64,000 nt of DNA, from positions 1 through 64,000 of the forward strand of contig JAEYCB010000042.1 in the NCBI GenBank assembly GCA_023404345.1, read 5' to 3'. This DNA comes from Bacillota bacterium. GTDB lineage: Bacteria; Bacillota; Clostridia; Christensenellales; Aristaeellaceae. A program made the position numbers and the translations under genes. Positions 52,246 through 59,881 of the stretch are shown one piece after another. Every line of letters starts with the position of its first letter. Position 1 is the first letter of the stretch. The notes under the pieces are model-generated. The model was not told the origin of the DNA and made no database searches. It saw only the letters and a program-made list of their open reading frames with translations.

Positions 52246-54609
52246 TTAGGCGCCACCCGCCACGGCCCGCAGGGCCGCCAGCATCGGGCTATCGCTAAGG
52301 CTGCATTTGACCGCTGGGCGGATCGTATAGCGGAATGGCGAGGGCGTATAATCGATCAGCCCCAGCTGGCAGAAGGCATACAGCCCCGCGCGTGCCTGCG
52401 CATCCTCCATACCCGCAGCCTCCGCGAGCTGCCGCAGCGTGCGGTATGCGCCGCTGCGCAGCGCCTTGTACAGCGTCCGGTAGGCTTCGTCGCCCGCATC
52501 CACGGCGCAGGCCAGGGCCATGAGCGCCTTACTGCGCGGCAGGATATGCACCTGCGCATCCGGCAGGCGGCTTTGCCACAGCGCCGCTTCGCCCGGAAAC
52601 GCCTCACTGTCCAGCAGCCACACGTGCCTCCAGTGTCCGCCTATCAGGGGGAGCGCCGGTGCGGTGAGCAGCGTGACAAAGCCGCGAGGGTCATCCGGCG
52701 CATGGGCGCATACGTCCATATCCGCCAGGGCCAGCGCCCGGCGGGCCGAGGCATGCGTGCGCGCCGCCAGCAAATGCCCCCGCCGCCCCTCCCGAAGCGC
52801 GGCTTCCAGCGCGGACCAGCCGGTTTCCTGTATGGATTCTGTATCCGAAAGGGTTTTTCCTGCCTGCATGGAAAACGCGTCGGCCAGGGAAGTCACCAGC
52901 TCGTCCCACTCCGCCGGGCCGTCGGGCGTATCCAGCGTCTGCGCGCATGCCTCGCGCACGGGCTTGAGCGCCTTGACGTCCAGCTGCAGCGACGTCACCC
53001 CGCGGAAGGTGTTGCGCCCCAGACTGAAGACAGCGTCCACCTCGTCCGGAAGCGTCGCGGCTAGCGTGCCCTGCGAAAAGGCGATGCCGCCCAGCATGCG
53101 CCCGCCCTGCCGAAGCGTAAGTTTGAGGTGCGCGCCCTCCGCGCCTACGGCCCGACGCTCCTCCGGTCGCAGCCTCCGCGCCAGAAACAGGGGAGCGGGA
53201 TTGCCGCAGCCAAAGGGGGCCATGCGGCTGATCTCGTCCAGCAGCGCGTCCGTGCAGTCCGCCAGGGTCAGCTCCGCGTCGTAGGGCTGGGCGGGCACGA
53301 AGCAGCTTTCCTCCGCCCGCGCCACGGCGGATTGCAGGCGTTCTGAGAAAGCCTCGAAGCGGTCCGCCTCCAGCGTCACGCCCGCGGCCTGCTCGTGGCC
53401 GCCGTAGCGCAGCAGCAGGTCGTCGCAGGTCTTGAGGCATTCGTGGATGTGCACGCCGGGGATGCTGCGCAGGCTGCCGTGCAGGAGCCCCTCATGCTCA
53501 CTGAGCACGCAGGTGGGGCAGTAATATTGCTGGCACAGCCGCCCCGCTGCCAGGCCGATCACGCCCACGTGCCAGTCCTGCCCGCGCACGATCAGCGCCT
53601 TTTCCCCGATGAAGTCATGCCCGGCGGCCTGCGCCTGGGCCGCCTTGACCAGCTGCTGCTCGGCGGCGCGACGCTCTGTATTGAGCGCATCCAACTCATC
53701 AGCCAGCCGGTCCGCCTCATCGGGATCGTTTGTCATCATCAAGCGCACGCCCTTGCCCGCGTCGTCCAGACGGCCCGCGGCGTTTAGCCTCGGCCCCATG
53801 CGATAGCCCAGCGCCTCGCTGTCCACGGGGTCCGGGTCGCCGCTCACCCGGAGCAGGGCGCGCATGCCCTCCCGCTTCCGTCCGGCGATCTCCTTAAGTC
53901 CCAGCGCCACCAGAATCCGGTTCTCGTCCTCCAGGGGCACGATGTCCGCCACGGTGGCCAGCGCTGCCAGGTCCAGATACTCCCGGCACGCGTCCAAACC
54001 CAGCAGGGCCTGGGCCAGCTTGAAGGCCACCCCCGTGCCGCACAGGCGGCGGAAGGGATAGTCCCCCAGCAGCGGGTTGAGTGCCGCGTCGGCGGGGCTG
54101 GCCTCCAACCCAAGGCCGTGGTGGTCGGTCACGATCACGCGCATGCCCAGCCGCTGGGCCAGACGTACCTCCTCGTGGTTGGTGATGCCCAGGTCCACCG
54201 TAACCAGCACGCGATAGTCTTTGGCCAGCTGCTCCACCGCCGCCAGGTTCAGGCCATAGCCTTCCTCCCTGAGCGGCGTGTGGGGATCAGCCTTGAGTCC
54301 GAAACGGCGCAGAGCCTGCGTCATCAGCGCACAGGCGCAGATGCCGTCCACGTCGTAATCGCCGTAGACCGCCACGGGCAGCTCCTGCTGCCGCGCGTCC
54401 GTGAGAATCGCCAGCGCCTCTGCCATGCCGTGCATACGCAGAGGATCGTGCAGCTGGTCCAGCGAGGGGTTCAAAAACGCGTCGGCCTGCGCTGCGTCGG
54501 TGATGCCGCGCGCGTACAAAAGCCGCGCCGTTACCCCCTCGTAGGGGCGAAGCGCGGCCATGGCGCGCCCGTCCAGCGGATGCGCCTGACGTGGGATAAA
54601 ACGAAGCAA
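52246..54609 (-). CDS. recJ: Single-stranded-DNA-specific exonuclease RecJ
   Basis: A 787-aa 5'-3' exonuclease used in recombination and repair. DHH-family motifs: VYGDYDVDG (81-89), VTVDLGITNHEE, VTDHHGLGL (DHH at 162-164) and ALNPLLGDYPF; the DHHA1 part has SLRSIPGVHIHE and RYGGHEQAAG. About 230 extra residues at the C-terminus, after the OB-like part, are less conserved and occur in Firmicute RecJ. The start is TTG 54609, seven bases after GGAGG; the longer frame from TTG 54627 would include the ribosome site itself. Confidence 0.93.
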   Translation of the reverse strand: MLRFIPRQAHPLDGRAMAALRPYEGVTARLLYARGITDAAQADAFLNPSLDQLHDPLRMHGMAEALAILTDARQQELPVAVYGDYDVDGICACALMTQALRRFGLKADPHTPLREEGYGLNLAAVEQLAKDYRVLVTVDLGITNHEEVRLAQRLGMRVIVTDHHGLGLEASPADAALNPLLGDYPFRRLCGTGVAFKLAQALLGLDACREYLDLAALATVADIVPLEDENRILVALGLKEIAGRKREGMRALLRVSGDPDPVDSEALGYRMGPRLNAAGRLDDAGKGVRLMMTNDPDEADRLADELDALNTERRAAEQQLVKAAQAQAAGHDFIGEKALIVRGQDWHVGVIGLAAGRLCQQYYCPTCVLSEHEGLLHGSLRSIPGVHIHECLKTCDDLLLRYGGHEQAAGVTLEADRFEAFSERLQSAVARAEESCFVPAQPYDAELTLADCTDALLDEISRMAPFGCGNPAPLFLARRLRPEERRAVGAEGAHLKLTLRQGGRMLGGIAFSQGTLAATLPDEVDAVFSLGRNTFRGVTSLQLDVKALKPVREACAQTLDTPDGPAEWDELVTSLADAFSMQAGKTLSDTESIQETGWSALEAALREGRRGHLLAARTHASARRALALADMDVCAHAPDDPRGFVTLLTAPALPLIGGHWRHVWLLDSEAFPGEAALWQSRLPDAQVHILPRSKALMALACAVDAGDEAYRTLYKALRSGAYRTLRQLAEAAGMEDAQARAGLYAFCQLGLIDYTPSPFRYTIRPAVKCSLSDSPMLAALRAVAGGA

Positions 54610-54649
54610 TGTGCCGCCTCCTTGCACAAGGGCTCACGGAGCGGAGGCG

Positions 54650-56206
54650 TCAGGCCTTCTTTTCCTCGTGATACTCCTGCTCGGTGTTGACGTTCCAGAT
54701 GTTGTCCTTGGTTTTGATGCCAGCTACCAGGTTATCCACCGCCTCAAAGGACGTGGCCATGGAGTGGTCCATGTTGTTGTAGCGATGCTGGCCGTTGCGG
54801 CCCACGCAATAGAGATTTTCAAAGGTGTTCAGATAGGCAACGACCTTGTCCATCTCGTCATAGGTGTCGAAGTAGGCGGGATAGGCCTTTTTGACGCGCT
54901 CGCGGTGGCTCATGCGCACATGGTCCGGGCTGTCGATCACGCCCATGGTGCACAATTCGCGCGCTGCCAGCGCGACGCACGCTTCCTCGCTCATGTTCCA
55001 GAAATCGTCACCCTCATTGCAGAAGTACTCTAGTCCAATCCACACGGTGTGCTCCGGGTCCTCCACCATGTAGGGCGACCAGTTATTGAAAATCTGGATG
55101 CGGCCCAGCTTCACATTGGTGTCCTGCACATAGATCCAGCAGTCAGGTACGATGTTGCCAAGCGTCTTATGATTCGTTTCGTTTTTAAGGTTCAGCCGGT
55201 CCACCAGAAGGCCCACCGTGACGAAGTCGCGGTACGGCAGGCCCGCTGCGACGCGCGCCACATCTGCGGGCACATCGTTCATGCCGGCTATCAGGTCTTT
55301 CACCGGCATGGAGGAGAAGAACACATCTGCCTCCGCCGTGTGCTCCCCGCTTTTGTCACGGTAGCGCAGCCTCTTGACGCAGTTTCCCTCTGTGGTCAGC
55401 CCCAGGGCCTCCGCACCGAGCAGAATCTTTCCGCCCATGCGTTCTACCTCGGCGGCCACAGTTTCCCACAGCTGGCCGGGGCCATACTTGGGATAGCGAA
55501 ATTCCTCGATCAGCGAGGTCTGGACATGCTTGCTGCGCTGTTCCTTGGAGATGAACACCTTGGAGAACATATCCTTGAGGATGCCAAAGATGCTCAGTTC
55601 CTTGGTGCGCTGCTTGCCCCAGCTGGCGTCAATCTCGCGGGGATGGCGCCCCCACAGTTTTTCGGTGTAGCCCTCAAAGAACATGCCGTAGAGCTTTTTG
55701 CCAAAGCTGTTGATGTAGAAGTTCTCCAGGTTGTCGTTGGGGCGCTTGTGCAGCGTAGCGGCCAGAAAGCTAAAGCCCACCTGCATGGTGGTGGCAAAGC
55801 CCATGGTCTTGAGGGTTTCCATCTTAAGGCTGACGGGATAATCAAAAAAGTGCTTGCCGTAATAGATGCGGCTTACGCGGTTGCGCACCAGCATGACGCG
55901 GTCTTCCTTTTCGGGGTCCGGTCCGCCGGCGGAAAGCGGCACAGGCCGTTCCAGCACCTTGTCGTCAAAGGAAGGCGCGCCCTGCAGGGGCATGATATCC
56001 GACCACCAGTCCATCACGCGCTGGTCCTTGCTGAAAAAGCGATGACCGCCGATATCCATGCGGTTACCCTGGTAGCGTACTGTTTTGGAGATGCCGCCGA
56101 TCTCGTGGCTCTGTTCCAGAACCGTTACGTCATAACCGTGCTTGAGCAGCTCGTATGCCGCCGTCAGTCCAGCGGGGCCTGCCCCGATGATCAATACTTT
56201 CTGCAT
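54650..56206 (-). CDS. UDP-galactopyranose-mutase-like FAD oxidoreductase
   Basis: A 518-aa flavoprotein. It has the FAD loop LIIGAGPAGLTAAYELLKHG and IGGHRFFSKD, and the C-terminal VGRNGQHRYNNMDHSM that marks UGM/protoporphyrinogen-oxidase-like enzymes of polysaccharide loci. It is longer than classical Glf (about 370 aa), so true mutase activity is unproven. ATG 56206 follows AGGAG. It could supply a furanose sugar or modify a polyprenyl-linked sugar; nearby glycan genes support but do not prove this. Confidence 0.8.
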   Translation of the reverse strand: MQKVLIIGAGPAGLTAAYELLKHGYDVTVLEQSHEIGGISKTVRYQGNRMDIGGHRFFSKDQRVMDWWSDIMPLQGAPSFDDKVLERPVPLSAGGPDPEKEDRVMLVRNRVSRIYYGKHFFDYPVSLKMETLKTMGFATTMQVGFSFLAATLHKRPNDNLENFYINSFGKKLYGMFFEGYTEKLWGRHPREIDASWGKQRTKELSIFGILKDMFSKVFISKEQRSKHVQTSLIEEFRYPKYGPGQLWETVAAEVERMGGKILLGAEALGLTTEGNCVKRLRYRDKSGEHTAEADVFFSSMPVKDLIAGMNDVPADVARVAAGLPYRDFVTVGLLVDRLNLKNETNHKTLGNIVPDCWIYVQDTNVKLGRIQIFNNWSPYMVEDPEHTVWIGLEYFCNEGDDFWNMSEEACVALAARELCTMGVIDSPDHVRMSHRERVKKAYPAYFDTYDEMDKVVAYLNTFENLYCVGRNGQHRYNNMDHSMATSFEAVDNLVAGIKTKDNIWNVNTEQEYHEEKKA

Positions 56207-56279
56207 TTCGTGGCTCCTGTCGCTCTATGGTGCAATACTTTCATGGAATGACTGTTTTTCGCCTTTCCTGTCATTAAAC

Positions 56280-56308
56280 AGTATATATCAGTTGTCTGAA
56301 ATTTGCAA
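56280..56308 (-). promoter_or_regulatory. Promoter of the UGM-like gene
   Basis: Minus strand TTGCAA (56303-56308), 17-base spacer, TATACT (56280-56285). It gives a leader of about 65 nt. Transcription may continue through recJ to trpS. Confidence 0.6.
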
Positions 56309-56354
56309 AGCCTATTTTCCCTGCGAAGCGGATGTACAAAAGCACGATTGGCTC

Positions 56355-56385
56355 TTGACAGATTGCCTCCCGCGCATGGTATTCT
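56355..56385 (+). promoter_or_regulatory. Promoter of aldo/keto reductase gene
   Basis: A perfect TTGACA at 56355-56360 and TATTCT at 56380-56385 preceded by TGG. The 19-base spacer is long, so strength is uncertain. Confidence 0.5.
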
Positions 56386-56442
56386 GGGGATACATACTGA
56401 CCGCGCACCGCACCCGCGGCCACTCAGGGAGGGAAAACCACG

Positions 56443-57570
56443 ATGATGACCCGCATGTTTCACGATATTTCCTTGCCGCTGCTGGGGTTTGGCGCCATGC
56501 GCCTGCCTCTGCTGCCGGATGGTTCCGGCCAGGTAGATGAGGCCGAGACGCGCAAGATGGTATCTTATGCCATGCAAAACGGCCTGAACTACTTCGACAC
56601 CGCCTACCCATACCATGGGGGCGAATCCGAGCGCATCATGGGACGCATTCTGGCGGATTATCCCCGCGAGAGCTACCTGCTGGCCACCAAATTTCCCAGT
56701 CACGTGGCTGCCGCCGGGCGTAGCCCCGCTTCCATCTTCGAGGAGCAGCTGGAAAAATGCGGGGTGACACATTTCGATTTCTACTTGCTGCATAACGTGT
56801 GCGAAACCACGACGCCTACCTTCTGCGACCCGAAACTGGGCATCATAGACTACCTGCTTGAGCAGCGCCGTCTGGGGCGTATCCGGTATCTGGGCTTTTC
56901 CAGCCATGGGCAGATGGACAACCTGCGCGAATTCCTGGACCGCTACGGCAAGGAGATGTTCTTCTGCCAGATTCAGCTGAACTATTTGGACTGGACGTTC
57001 CAAAATGCGCAGGAAAAGTACGAGCTGCTGACCTCGCTGGGCATTCCCGTATGGGTGATGGAGCCGGTGCGCGGGGGACGGCTCGCCCGTCTGGATGCAG
57101 CCGAGGAGGAGGTCCTTCGCGCGCTGAATCCGAGCCTCAGTCCCTCAGCGTGGGCCTTCCGCTTTGTCAAGGACCTGCCCAATGTGCATATGGTGCTCAG
57201 CGGCATGTCCAACATGGCTCAGCTTGAGGAGAACATCAAAACTTTCTCCCAGCCCCAGCCCCTGACTCCCGCTGAACGCGAGGCGCTGCTGACTTTGGCG
57301 GAGCGGATGAAGAACGCCGTTCCCTGCACCGCCTGCCGCTACTGCGTGGATGGCTGTCCTGCCGGGCTGGACATCCCCATGTTGCTGGCCACCTACAACG
57401 CGTTCCGCCTATCTTCTTCCGAGGCTGAGCGCATCAAAGCTCTGCCCATTGATAAACGCCCTTCAGCCTGTGTGGGATGCGGCCAATGTGTGAGGGCCTG
57501 TCCGCAGGGTATCGACGTCCCTGCGCACCTCAAGGAGTTTGCTGCCAGGTTGGATCGTCTTTCCCGTTGA
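56443..57570 (+). CDS. Aldo/keto reductase with 4Fe-4S ferredoxin domain
   Basis: A 375-aa protein: AKR barrel in the first 270 residues (GFGAMRLPLL, NYFDTAYPYHGGESE, LLATKFP with the catalytic lysine, YLLHNV with the histidine), then a C-terminal part with CTACRYCVDGCP and CVGCGQCVRACPQGI, two 4Fe-4S sites. Such fusions are common in anaerobic clostridia and may take electrons from ferredoxin. Substrate unknown. ATG 56443 is nine bases from AGGGAGGG. Confidence 0.88.
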   Translation: MMTRMFHDISLPLLGFGAMRLPLLPDGSGQVDEAETRKMVSYAMQNGLNYFDTAYPYHGGESERIMGRILADYPRESYLLATKFPSHVAAAGRSPASIFEEQLEKCGVTHFDFYLLHNVCETTTPTFCDPKLGIIDYLLEQRRLGRIRYLGFSSHGQMDNLREFLDRYGKEMFFCQIQLNYLDWTFQNAQEKYELLTSLGIPVWVMEPVRGGRLARLDAAEEEVLRALNPSLSPSAWAFRFVKDLPNVHMVLSGMSNMAQLEENIKTFSQPQPLTPAEREALLTLAERMKNAVPCTACRYCVDGCPAGLDIPMLLATYNAFRLSSSEAERIKALPIDKRPSACVGCGQCVRACPQGIDVPAHLKEFAARLDRLSR

Positions 57571-57621
57571 ACGGAACGCCGCCGCACGCTGCCTTTCGAT
57601 AGGCGGGCTATGGGTTTTGGC

Positions 57622-57650
57622 TTGTATAAGAGCGCCGCTTTTGGTATAAT
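57622..57650 (+). promoter_or_regulatory. Promoter of the CDF transporter gene
   Basis: TTGTAT (57622-57627), 17-base spacer, TATAAT (57645-57650). No clear terminator is visible between the upstream gene and this promoter. Confidence 0.72.
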
Positions 57651-57704
57651 GGTCGGACATCGCCGCATATACCGGCCATATCCATCCAAAGGAGGCGCTG
57701 CGCC

Positions 57705-58868
57705 TTGACCGCATGGCTGATTCGCCGTTTCATCCGCCAACCCGACCGCGTGGAAGATCCAGACGTTCGGGCTGCCTATGGCACCCTGGCCGCCGTGACA
57801 GGCATCGCCGTCAATCTGCTTCTGTCCGCCGCCAAATTTCTCATGGGCCTGCTGAGCGGTTCGCTGGCCATCATGGCTGATGCCGCCAACAACCTGTCGG
57901 ACGCGGCCGGCAGCATCGTTACTTTGATCACCACGCGCTTGGCCCGCAAGCCCGTGGACCAGGAGCACCCCTTCGGTCACGGCCGCATGGAATACCTGGG
58001 ATCGCTGGCTGTGGGCGTATTGATCCTGCTGATGGGATTGCAGCTTTTGCGCGATGGCGTGCAAGCCGTTCTCAACCCCGAACCGCTCACTCTGTCGTGG
58101 GTAGTGGTGGCGATGCTGGTAGCGTCGGTGCTGCTCAAACTGTGGCTGTTCTTTTTCTACCGCAAGCTGGGCACCGCTATTCACAACGGCACATTGCTGG
58201 CCGCCTCCAAGGACAGCCTGGGCGACGTGCTTTCCACCGGCGCGGTGCTGCTGAGCGTGCTGGCTTACCTCGCTTTCAACTGGGCCATCGACGGGTGGAT
58301 TGGCCTGCTGGTGGCGGCTGTAGTGCTCAAGGCGGGCTTTGAAGTGTGCCGCGATACCATGGACAGCCTGCTGGGCGGCAAGCCGGACCCGGAAAAAACA
58401 CGCCAAATTCGCGAACTGCTTCTGGCGCGCGAAGGCATTCTGGGCATCCATGACCTGGTATTGCATGATTACGGACCGGGTCGGTGCATCGCCTCCGTGC
58501 ATGCAGAGGTCAGCGCGGATGCCAATATCGTCGCCATCCACGAGGTCATTGACGACGCCGAACGCGAAATCGGCGAGAAAATGCATATGGCCATCTGCAT
58601 CCACATGGACCCCATTGTCACCTCAGATGAGAACGTGAACCGCGTCCACCAGCAGATGTCGGACTTTCTCAAGAACACCGATTCCTGCCTAAGTCTGCAC
58701 GACTTTCGCATGGTGCCGGGTCAGGGACATATCAATCTGATTTTTGACTGTGTCACCCCCGCTGGGTACAAGGGGCGCGACGAGCTGCTCAAGGCGCTTT
58801 CCGCCTACGCCCGGTCGCTGGATGACCGCTACCGCCTGGTAGTGCAATTCGATACCGACTATACCTGA
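57705..58868 (+). CDS. Cation diffusion facilitator metal exporter
   Basis: A 387-aa CDF protein exporting divalent metal (Zn, Mn, Fe or Co). Membrane metal-site residues are in MADAANNLSDAAG (58-70) and KDSLGDVLSTGA; EHPFGHGRMEYLG lies between helices two and three. The cytosolic tail is long, about 180 residues, beyond the usual CTD. The TTG start at 57705 is nine bases from GGAGG; no in-frame ATG fits. Metal specificity cannot be told. Confidence 0.9.
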   Translation: MTAWLIRRFIRQPDRVEDPDVRAAYGTLAAVTGIAVNLLLSAAKFLMGLLSGSLAIMADAANNLSDAAGSIVTLITTRLARKPVDQEHPFGHGRMEYLGSLAVGVLILLMGLQLLRDGVQAVLNPEPLTLSWVVVAMLVASVLLKLWLFFFYRKLGTAIHNGTLLAASKDSLGDVLSTGAVLLSVLAYLAFNWAIDGWIGLLVAAVVLKAGFEVCRDTMDSLLGGKPDPEKTRQIRELLLAREGILGIHDLVLHDYGPGRCIASVHAEVSADANIVAIHEVIDDAEREIGEKMHMAICIHMDPIVTSDENVNRVHQQMSDFLKNTDSCLSLHDFRMVPGQGHINLIFDCVTPAGYKGRDELLKALSAYARSLDDRYRLVVQFDTDYT

Positions 58869-58904
58869 GCAGCTTGCAAATCCGTCCAGCTGCAACAAAA
58901 TCGT

Positions 58905-58947
58905 CCTCCTTCGCGTTGTGTAGGCACCAACGCAAAGGAGGTTTTTT
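58905..58947 (+). promoter_or_regulatory. Hairpin that is both terminator-like and hides the LCP ribosome site
   Basis: CCTCCTTCGCGTTG (58905-58918) pairs with CAACGCAAAGGAGG (58928-58941), 14 bp with one mismatch, and is followed by six Ts and then ATG 58948. The 3' arm contains the AAAGGAGG ribosome site of the LCP gene, so the folded RNA would end transcription or block translation. Confidence 0.75.
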
Positions 58948-59808
58948 ATGAGGCGTTTATTTCAACGGACCACAGCGCTGATATGTGCGGCGCTGGTATT
59001 GGCTTTATCAGCCCCAGCACACGCAGCGGAGGAGGCCCCCTTCACCGTTCTGCTTATCGGTGTGGATACTTCAGGCAAAGCCGGCCGCAGCGACGTGATG
59101 ATGCTGGCCCGCATCGACCCAGACGCCGGCACAGTGCGGCTGGCCTCGTTCCTGCGCGACCTGTATGTATCCATTCCCGGGCATGGACGCGACCGGCTCA
59201 ACGCCGCTTATTTTTATGGCGGCGAAGTGCTGCTGCGGCAAACGCTGGAGGAGAACTTCGGTGTCAGCATCGATCATACCGTTACGGCACATTTCCCTAC
59301 GCTGGTGACGGCGGTGGACCTGCTGGGCGGCGTAGAGGCGGACATCACCGAAGCTGAGCGCAAACAGCTCAACAAGATTCTGGAGGACTACAACCGCCAG
59401 GTGGGCCTCGCTGCGGATGACGGCCTGCTGGAAACCGCAGGCGAACACCTGCTCAACGGTCGGCAGGCCCTGAGCTACTGCCGCATCCGCAAGATCGACA
59501 GCGATTTTCAGCGCACCGGCCGTCAGCAGCAGGTAGTGGAAAGCGCGGCGGACCGGCTGAAGGAGATGGGGCTTGTGGACCTGCTGAAACTGGCCGTGAC
59601 GCTGCTTGACGAGGTGGAAACTGACCTGACACTGGCAGATCTGGCCGCACTGGCTCCGCTCCTGAGGTGCGAAACGCTGGACGTCCAGGGCTCGCATGTG
59701 CCCTTTGATGGAGCCTATACGGATGAAACCATTAACGGCATGATGGTGCTGACCCCGGACCTTTCCGCCAACCGCTCGCAGCTTAAACGCTTCCTGGAAA
59801 GCAAGTAA
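58948..59808 (+). CDS. LytR-CpsA-Psr family envelope ligase
   Basis: A 286-aa secreted LCP protein with an N-terminal signal sequence (cleavage near AHA, residues 25-27). LCP enzymes move lipid-linked teichoic acids or polysaccharides onto peptidoglycan. Motifs: VLLIGVDTSGKAGRSDVMML (basic/acidic pyrophosphate site, R47 and D49), SFLRDLYVSIPG, RLNAAYFYGG and SYCRIRKIDSDFQRTGRQQQ. Its ribosome site lies in a hairpin, so expression is probably regulated or read through from the CDF gene. Confidence 0.9.
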   Translation: MRRLFQRTTALICAALVLALSAPAHAAEEAPFTVLLIGVDTSGKAGRSDVMMLARIDPDAGTVRLASFLRDLYVSIPGHGRDRLNAAYFYGGEVLLRQTLEENFGVSIDHTVTAHFPTLVTAVDLLGGVEADITEAERKQLNKILEDYNRQVGLAADDGLLETAGEHLLNGRQALSYCRIRKIDSDFQRTGRQQQVVESAADRLKEMGLVDLLKLAVTLLDEVETDLTLADLAALAPLLRCETLDVQGSHVPFDGAYTDETINGMMVLTPDLSANRSQLKRFLESK

Positions 59809-59836
59809 ACAGCGAATATTCGTCCGCAAATACATT

Positions 59837-59866
59837 GAGGCCCCGCCAGATGGCGGGGCCTCTTTT
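59837..59866 (+). terminator. Rho-independent terminator after LCP gene
   Basis: GAGGCCCCGCC (59837-59847), AGAT loop, GGCGGGGCCTC (59852-59862), then TTTT. It also lies just past the stop of the convergent binding-protein gene and may serve both, with AATGTATTT on the other side. Confidence 0.9.
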
Positions 59867-59881
59867 GGGGTTATGGATTTC

